Shown here piece by piece: positions 59,175 to 64,000 of a stretch of 64,000 nt of DNA; position 1 is the stretch's first letter; every line of letters starts with the position of its first letter. Location of the stretch: contig JBATNV010000318.1 in assembly GCA_049290495.1 (NCBI GenBank), positions 12,505-76,504 of the forward strand, in the 5' to 3' direction. A program made the translations under genes and the position numbers. Source of the stretch: SHZI01 sp049290495. GTDB taxonomy: Bacteria; Pseudomonadota; Gammaproteobacteria; Steroidobacterales; GCA-2729495. Below the pieces are notes generated by a model that had not been told where the DNA came from, searched no databases, and was given only the letters and a program-made list of their open reading frames with translations.

Positions 59175-59930
59175 ATGTCGCGATACGAGGTTCTGCAGGC
59201 GGAACTGGCTCCGCTGAGCCGCAGGCAGCATGTCGCGATCATGCTGCCGACGGTCGTCGCCGCAGTTGCTCTCGGCCTCAGCGCCAGCAACTATCGCAGT
59301 GGACTGACCCTGGCATTAGCCGCTCTCCTGCTGCTGCCCATACCAACCCACTACCTCTGGCGGACACTTTTTCCCGCCTATCGCCAGCACGCAGACCGCC
59401 GCGCTGCCATTCAGCGCGAACTGCGCGGACTGGACAAACGCATCACCGCGATCTTCGCTGGCTACCGGGAACGGCGACAGGGCGAACACTTCAAGAAGGC
59501 CTATGAACTCGCCGGCCGACCGCTCCGCGAGCTGGAAGAAGCCCTCTCGGTCGGCATGTTCCGCGAACGGCGCGAGGTGTTCGTCACTGCCTTCATGCGT
59601 CGTGGTATCGCGGTACGCGTCACCGCCTCGATCGGTTCACCGATGCGCTGCTCGGCCGCCGACAACCCGGCGCGCTGGAAGGAACACGTCGAGCGACTCG
59701 GCTGCGACGAGATCCGCCAGTATCACAACCACCCGGCACATGACGGCCACACCTCGCCCTCGCGGACAGATGTCAGGACCTCGAAAACGCTGCGCACGCT
59801 GCTCGGCCCGCACGGCACGCGGCTGCGCTCACTGATCATCTGCTGGAACAGGGCCCGGGAATGGAAGGTCTTCGAGCACGACACGAGCGGCAAGCACTGG
59901 CTGCACTTCGAGTTTGATGCCGCTGCATAG
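59175..59930 (+). CDS. Membrane-anchored JAMM/RadC-like metalloprotease-fold protein
   Basis: The 251-residue protein has two hydrophobic segments (about 20-38 and 42-60) and a charged linker. A C-terminal domain carries YHNHPAHDGHTSPSRTD near residues 183-199. HxHP and SPSxxD are the JAMM/RadC zinc-binding signature, with a longer gap between them than usual. An upstream catalytic Glu is not certain. No clear partner genes are here; it lies between the REP repeats and recQ. It may be a DNA-repair or ubiquitin-like-processing enzyme. Confidence 0.7.
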   Translation: MSRYEVLQAELAPLSRRQHVAIMLPTVVAAVALGLSASNYRSGLTLALAALLLLPIPTHYLWRTLFPAYRQHADRRAAIQRELRGLDKRITAIFAGYRERRQGEHFKKAYELAGRPLRELEEALSVGMFRERREVFVTAFMRRGIAVRVTASIGSPMRCSAADNPARWKEHVERLGCDEIRQYHNHPAHDGHTSPSRTDVRTSKTLRTLLGPHGTRLRSLIICWNRAREWKVFEHDTSGKHWLHFEFDAAA

Positions 59931-59951
59931 AGGCGACGGCAGCCAGCCCGC

Positions 59952-59991
59952 CTCAACTCAACTCAACTCAACTCAACTCAGCTCAGCTCAG
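59952..59991 (+). repeat. Pentanucleotide repeat (CTCAA)5(CTCAG)3 at the recQ stop
   Basis: Five CTCAA units (59952-59976) and three CTCAG units (59977-59991) lie between two convergent genes. The TGA of recQ (59983-59985, minus strand) is inside the CTCAG part. On the minus strand the repeat puts a TGA in each frame within a few units, so length changes would alter only the last residues of RecQ. Confidence 0.92.
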
Positions 59992-61818
59992 CATCGGACT
60001 GCCGGCGGCCCTGATCAGTTGCAGGAAGTCCTCGCCATAGGCGGCCAGCTTGCGCTCGCCGATACCGGACAGCGTGGCCAGTGCCTGCGGGTCCTGCGGC
60101 CGCAGGCGCACCATTTCCGCCAGCGTTGCATCGTGAAACACCACATAGGGCGGCACGTTCTGCGCTTTGGCGAGTGTCATGCGCAGTTCGCGCAGCGCAT
60201 CCCAGAGTTCCCGGTCTGCAACAGAGGAAAAACTTCCGGCAGCACTGCTGCCGGGTTTGCTGCTGCGCTTTGTTCTGCTCTTGACGGCCGGCGCCTCGCG
60301 ACGCAACCACAGCTGCTCCTCGCCCCGCAGCACAGCCCGACAGGCATCGGCGAGCTGCAGGCCGCCGTGTCCGTCGACATCAACGCTGAGCAGGCCGCGC
60401 GCAATCAGCTGACGATAAATGCCGCGCCAGGCGGTGGCACTGAACTCCGTGCCGATGCCGAAGGTTGAAATCCGGTCATGACCGAAACGACGGATCCGCT
60501 CGTCCTCCTTGCCCAGCAGTACATCGATCAGATACATCACGCCGAAGCGCTGCCCGGTACGGTGTACACAGGACAACGCCTTTTGTGCGGCCAGCGTCGC
60601 ATCCCAGGTTTCCGGTGCTGTAAGGCAGTTGTCGCAGTTGCCGCAGGGCGCGCGCAACTGCTCACCGAGATAGGCCAGCAGCGCCTGGCGGCGACAGCTG
60701 GTCAGCTCACAGAGACCGAGCATCGCATCGAGCTTGTGGCGCTCCACGCGCTTGTGCGCGTCGTCAGCACCGGACTCAGCCATCATCTGCCGCAGCATGA
60801 TCACGTCCTGCAGGCCGTAACTCATCCAGGCATCGGCCGGCAGGCCATCACGCCCGGCACGCCCGGTTTCCTGGTAATAGGCCTCCACGCTCTTCGGCAG
60901 GCTGAGATGCGCGACAAAGCGCACATTGGACTTGTCGATACCCATGCCGAAAGCGATGGTCGCCACGACCACCAGCCCCTCTTCACTGATGAAGCGTGAC
61001 TGATTCGCGCTGCGCACGTCGGCGCCGAGGCCCGCGTGATAGGGCAGCGCCGGCACGCCCTTGCTGTTAAGCCACACGGCCAGATCATCGACCTTCTGCC
61101 GCGACAGGCAGTAAACGATGCCCGCCTCGCCCGCGTGCTCCTCGCGAATGAAGCGCAGCAGTTGCTCACGCGAATTACCCTGCCCCTCGTGGATGCGGTA
61201 ACGGATATTTTGCCGGTCGAAGCTGCTGATGAATATCTGCGCTTGATTCAGCCCGAGCCGGGTGATGATCTCCTCCCGGGTCCGCTCATCGGCAGTGGCA
61301 GTCAGCGCGATACGTGGCACTTCCGGATAACGCTCGTGCAGCACCGAGAGCTGCAGGTATTCAGGCCGGAAGTCGTGCCCCCACTGCGACACGCAGTGCG
61401 CCTCATCGATGGCAAACAGCGCGACCGGAACGGCATCGAGAAGCTCGAGCATGCGCTCCATCATCAGTCGTTCGGGCGCGACATAGAGCAGATCGAGTTC
61501 ACCGGCGCGCAGCTCACGCTCAACCCGGCGGGCCTCATCAGGACGCAATGCCGAATTCAGAAAGGCTGCCCGCACACCCACCTGGCGGAGTGCGGCAACC
61601 TGATCCTGCATCAGCGATATGAGCGGCGAAATGACGATGCCAGTGCCATAGCGGATCAGGGCAGGAATCTGGTAACACAGCGATTTGCCGCCGCCGGTCG
61701 GCATCAGGACCAGGGCATCCTTGCCAGCGATCAGGCTGGCAACCACCTGATCCTGGGGTGCGCGGAAACCGTCGTAGCCGAACACGCTACGGAGGATATG
61801 GGCAGCCTGATCAGGCAT
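59983..61818 (-). CDS. recQ: ATP-dependent DNA helicase RecQ
   Basis: The 611-residue helicase unwinds 3'-5' in recombination and repair. Walker A is MPTGGGKSLCYQ, Walker B is FAIDEAHCVSQWGHD, and VATIAFGMGIDKSNVRFV and ETGRAGRDG are also present. The RQC zinc site has CRRQALLAYLG and CGNCDNC. An HRDC domain fills the C-terminal 75 residues (LWDALRELRMTLAKAQNVPP). The start (61818) overlaps the upstream OM-barrel gene stop by 1 base. Its stop lies within a pentanucleotide repeat. Confidence 0.97.
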   Translation of the reverse strand: MPDQAAHILRSVFGYDGFRAPQDQVVASLIAGKDALVLMPTGGGKSLCYQIPALIRYGTGIVISPLISLMQDQVAALRQVGVRAAFLNSALRPDEARRVERELRAGELDLLYVAPERLMMERMLELLDAVPVALFAIDEAHCVSQWGHDFRPEYLQLSVLHERYPEVPRIALTATADERTREEIITRLGLNQAQIFISSFDRQNIRYRIHEGQGNSREQLLRFIREEHAGEAGIVYCLSRQKVDDLAVWLNSKGVPALPYHAGLGADVRSANQSRFISEEGLVVVATIAFGMGIDKSNVRFVAHLSLPKSVEAYYQETGRAGRDGLPADAWMSYGLQDVIMLRQMMAESGADDAHKRVERHKLDAMLGLCELTSCRRQALLAYLGEQLRAPCGNCDNCLTAPETWDATLAAQKALSCVHRTGQRFGVMYLIDVLLGKEDERIRRFGHDRISTFGIGTEFSATAWRGIYRQLIARGLLSVDVDGHGGLQLADACRAVLRGEEQLWLRREAPAVKSRTKRSSKPGSSAAGSFSSVADRELWDALRELRMTLAKAQNVPPYVVFHDATLAEMVRLRPQDPQALATLSGIGERKLAAYGEDFLQLIRAAGSPMLS

Positions 61819-62888
61819 CAGCGCAGCTGATTGTCTGGGGTCGGACCGAAAAACATCTCAAAACCTGCGCCAATGCCGGGATTGATCTCCCGCTTCTCGT
61901 CCAGTGTCTCACGCGGCCAGGTCAATGATGTCAACAGTTCGAGAAACAGCCACTTGCGGAATACTTGCCGGCGATAGCGCACTTCTGCGCCGTAGTTCTG
62001 AATGCGCACATCGGCACCTGTTTCACCACTCAGCAGCAGCGAATAACTGATGGCACGACGCTGCCCAAAGCTCTGGTAGGCGGTCACGCTGGTGCCCCAG
62101 TCCAGGCCCTCGGTATCCTCGGCAATCGTACCGATATTGTTCCAGCGCAGCAGCAAACGGGGACTGACCAGGTGATCGAATGCAATCTGCGTCGTCTCAC
62201 CAAAACCCCGGCTGTCGCGCCAGAAGGGCGTCTCGCGAAAGCGCAGCATGTTATTTTCATTAAAGATGAAGTTTCGCCGGTAGCTTGCCTTGACGTAAGG
62301 GTCGACCGGAAAGCGGAGCCGCACACCGATACCGACGTCGAAACCTTTCTCGAGATCGTCCTGCTTCGCATAACCGAGACCGAGCAGCCAGGCGTCGTCA
62401 GTCTGCGGACCGAGAATCGCTGGCCGTGAGTTTCCGGAGTCTGCGGGACGGTCTTCTACGAGTTCCTGCTCATCACCGCGGCCCAGGGTGATTCGCGCCC
62501 GGTTCTGAAGAACTGGCAACGCGAGTCGCGCCCTGAATTTCAGTCGCGTATCAAGCTTGTCGCGCCGGTCCAGCGTCTCGTACACGCCGATCCGCCCATA
62601 GGTCTCATTCGAATCCTGGTCAAAGCGCGGGGTGCCAAACAGGCCATCGAACCAGGCAGTCGCGCCGCACACACCGGAATAGACACCACGCTGGACCTCA
62701 TCGATCCATTCATCAGCCTCAGTATCGACTTTGTTGCATGGCGAAGCTGGCGCTTCGGGGGGCGGTGCCGGAGGTCCCGCTGCCACGTCTTCGTCCGCCA
62801 CAGGTTCTTCGTCCACAGCGAAGCATGGCTGGGCCATCACTAAAGACAGCCCAAGCACGCAGACGCCGCCTGTCAGACGCAGGTACAT
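61818..62888 (-). CDS. Outer-membrane beta-barrel protein, unknown function
   Basis: From ATG 62888 the protein is 356 residues with a signal peptide (GGVCVLGLSLVMAQPCFA) and an acidic Pro-rich linker. A barrel of about 280 residues follows, with repeated strands (YGRIGVYETLDRRDKLDTRL, VKASYRRNFIFNENN, LLLRWNNIGT). No known family is evident. It is coupled to recQ by a TGATG junction, an odd partner. The two Cys at 51 and 74 may form a disulfide. A role in the envelope is likely but open. Confidence 0.75.
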   Translation of the reverse strand: MYLRLTGGVCVLGLSLVMAQPCFAVDEEPVADEDVAAGPPAPPPEAPASPCNKVDTEADEWIDEVQRGVYSGVCGATAWFDGLFGTPRFDQDSNETYGRIGVYETLDRRDKLDTRLKFRARLALPVLQNRARITLGRGDEQELVEDRPADSGNSRPAILGPQTDDAWLLGLGYAKQDDLEKGFDVGIGVRLRFPVDPYVKASYRRNFIFNENNMLRFRETPFWRDSRGFGETTQIAFDHLVSPRLLLRWNNIGTIAEDTEGLDWGTSVTAYQSFGQRRAISYSLLLSGETGADVRIQNYGAEVRYRRQVFRKWLFLELLTSLTWPRETLDEKREINPGIGAGFEMFFGPTPDNQLR

Positions 62889-62943
62889 GACATAACACCG
62901 CCTGAACTGTACGCGAAAATCCGCATACAGAACCAACATCGCA

Positions 62944-64000
62944 CTATGCGGCAGATACTGGACCCGGGGGCGGTCTTGATTCCAGCAGGCAGATCTCAGA
63001 CTCGTAAGCCGCCTTCTCCGCCTTGAGACGTGCGGTATCCCAGTGCAGATATTTCGCAGCCACTGACACGGCGCCCTGTAAAGCACCGCGACCGAGATCC
63101 GGACCGAGGCCGGCCATGCAGCGACGCAGGAGGATGTCGGCCATACCCAGCGCAAACTCGTGCTGGACGGCGAATACGACTTCGGCCGCGATGGCCCCGC
63201 TGCAGCTGCAGATCATCGCAGCCAGGTCCGGATCGCGAATTGCCAGCGCCGCCACCGCAGGTGCACGTGCACCATAGACCTCGACCAGATGCAGCTGGCT
63301 GGCTGCGTCCAGCCCTGGCACGCGGGCGAGCTCAGCAAGAATCGCCTCACGGTCACCGCCACCGCCCGGCAGTGCCCGTTCGGCAGTACTACACGGAGCA
63401 GTGTTCATACTAAGGCGCTGCACCACCTGATCGACTGCCTCTTCAGCCAGGTGCCGGTAAGTCGTGATCTTCCCGCCGATGATGGAATACAGACCGCGCG
63501 CCGTGCGCCCGTGATGACGAATCTGGTGACGACGCGTGATCGCCGCGGTCTCGCGCAGGCCCTGACGCGGCAGCGGCCGCAGTCCGCTGTAGGCATACAG
63601 CACACTGTCACGACTCAGTCGGGCACCCGGAAACACATTGGCCGCCTCGGTGAGCAGATAAGCAATCTCGCCCTCCTCGGCATGCACGCTGGCCGGGTTG
63701 GCATCACAGCGCGTGTCCGTGGTACCGATCAGCACCAGCCCGTTCCACGGCAGGATAAAAAACGGCCGTCCATCGCTGCGCGCTTCGGCATAACAGGCCA
63801 CATCTGACATGCCAGCGAAACGCTGCACCACGATGTGCGTGCCCTTGGTCGGGCCCATGAAGCGCGGCATCGGACAGTCAGCACCGGCCAGCACGCGATC
63901 TACCCAGGGGCCGGCAGCGTTGACGACAGCCGGCGCGGTGAGACTTTCCTGCTGGCCACTAAGGCTGTCGCGTACCACGACGCCCTGTACCGCGTTGCCC
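62944..64000 (-). CDS. glpD: Glycerol-3-phosphate dehydrogenase GlpD (5' end outside window)
   Basis: The open frame continues past the right edge; about 351 residues are visible. It has NAAGPWVDRVLAG, MGPTKGTHIVV, FFILPWNGLVLIGTTDT, SGLRPLPRQG, SIIGGKITTYRHLAEEA and the C-terminal AEVVFAVQHEFALGMADILLRR typical of aerobic GlpD. The enzyme oxidises sn-glycerol-3-phosphate to dihydroxyacetone phosphate and gives electrons to quinones. It ends 55 bases before the OM-barrel gene start. Confidence 0.95.
   Translation of the reverse strand, partial: GNAVQGVVVRDSLSGQQESLTAPAVVNAAGPWVDRVLAGADCPMPRFMGPTKGTHIVVQRFAGMSDVACYAEARSDGRPFFILPWNGLVLIGTTDTRCDANPASVHAEEGEIAYLLTEAANVFPGARLSRDSVLYAYSGLRPLPRQGLRETAAITRRHQIRHHGRTARGLYSIIGGKITTYRHLAEEAVDQVVQRLSMNTAPCSTAERALPGGGGDREAILAELARVPGLDAASQLHLVEVYGARAPAVAALAIRDPDLAAMICSCSGAIAAEVVFAVQHEFALGMADILLRRCMAGLGPDLGRGALQGAVSVAAKYLHWDTARLKAEKAAYESEICLLESRPPPGPVSAA

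Noticed and set aside
1..64000. tRNA, rRNA, prophage, IS or plasmid genes
   Set aside because: No cloverleaf, rRNA segment, transposase, integrase or replication gene was seen; gene content is chromosomal.

Overview
The window is a dense, high-G+C chromosomal segment from a Gram-negative bacterium, most likely a gammaproteobacterium. Supporting signs are a PhoP/PhoQ-type two-component pair with a PepSY partner, an E. coli-type NADP isocitrate dehydrogenase, GlpD, RecQ with HRDC, a TonB-dependent receptor, ExbB/ExbD, a LapG-family protease, REP-like repeats and a VPLPA-CTERM (exosortase) sorting signal. Genus cannot be set from the sequence. I saw no rRNA, tRNA, insertion sequence, prophage or CRISPR array. 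Genes are closely packed, often with ATGA overlaps.

Layout. (a) 1-8.6 kb, minus strand: an envelope operon encoding a thioredoxin-like protein, a secreted protein, three TPR proteins, a small secreted protein, ExbB and two ExbD proteins. It lies behind a clear cyclic-di-GMP-I (GEMM) riboswitch at about 8519-8614. (b) 8.7-13.4 kb: a CpeT-family protein, an exported NAD(P)-binding protein, then a cyanophycin-synthetase-like ATP-grasp enzyme overlapping a GNAT-BKACE fusion. (c) 13.5-20.4 kb, minus: an envelope redox operon of ApbE, DUF3570, DUF4266, TlpA-like, two OM barrels (one with SH3) and a diheme HzsA-like lipoprotein. (d) 20.6-27.3 kb, plus: CxxCH proteins, a LamG cytochrome lipoprotein, a Tat-exported DUF1501-like protein and a zinc-ribbon methyltransferase. 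(e) 27.3-31.8 kb: PepSY-PhoP-PhoQ-like genes, divergent carbonic anhydrase and a fosmidomycin-resistance-type MFS pump, with a (GGCAAT)6 tract between them. (f) 31.7-36.9 kb, minus: a UbiD decarboxylase and a three-subunit molybdenum hydroxylase whose FAD subunit carries the [4Fe-4S] cysteine pattern of 4-hydroxybenzoyl-CoA reductase. (g) 37-39.3 kb: SYLF protein, a small secreted protein and a Crp/Fnr regulator. (h) 39.3-47.6 kb, minus: a five-gene unit of Crp/Fnr regulator, CHASE2 adenylate cyclase, FecR-TPR-barrel fusion, Cys-rich secreted protein and metzincin. (i) 47.7-50.4 kb, plus: a folded leader, two small proteins and a TonB-dependent receptor. (j) 50.4-53.2 kb, minus: a LapG-like periplasmic protease overlapping a membrane receptor with a degenerate HD-GYP domain. 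(k) 53.2-57.7 kb, plus: a Slam-like TPR-barrel protein, a secreted beta-rich protein behind a perfect CRP site, a VPLPA-CTERM protein and an L,D-transpeptidase. (l) 57.7-64 kb: icd, REP repeats, a membrane JAMM-like protein, recQ, an OM barrel protein and partial glpD.

Themes. Second-messenger control of the envelope recurs: a c-di-GMP riboswitch, a probable c-di-GMP receptor beside LapG, a membrane adenylate cyclase, two Crp/Fnr paralogues and a CRP operator. The best candidates for undescribed systems are the LapG/degenerate HD-GYP pair, the CHASE2-FecR-TPR-barrel-metzincin operon, the GEMM-controlled ExbBD/TPR operon, and the folded leader at 47757-47816. Functions are inferred from family recognition by eye; no searches were run.
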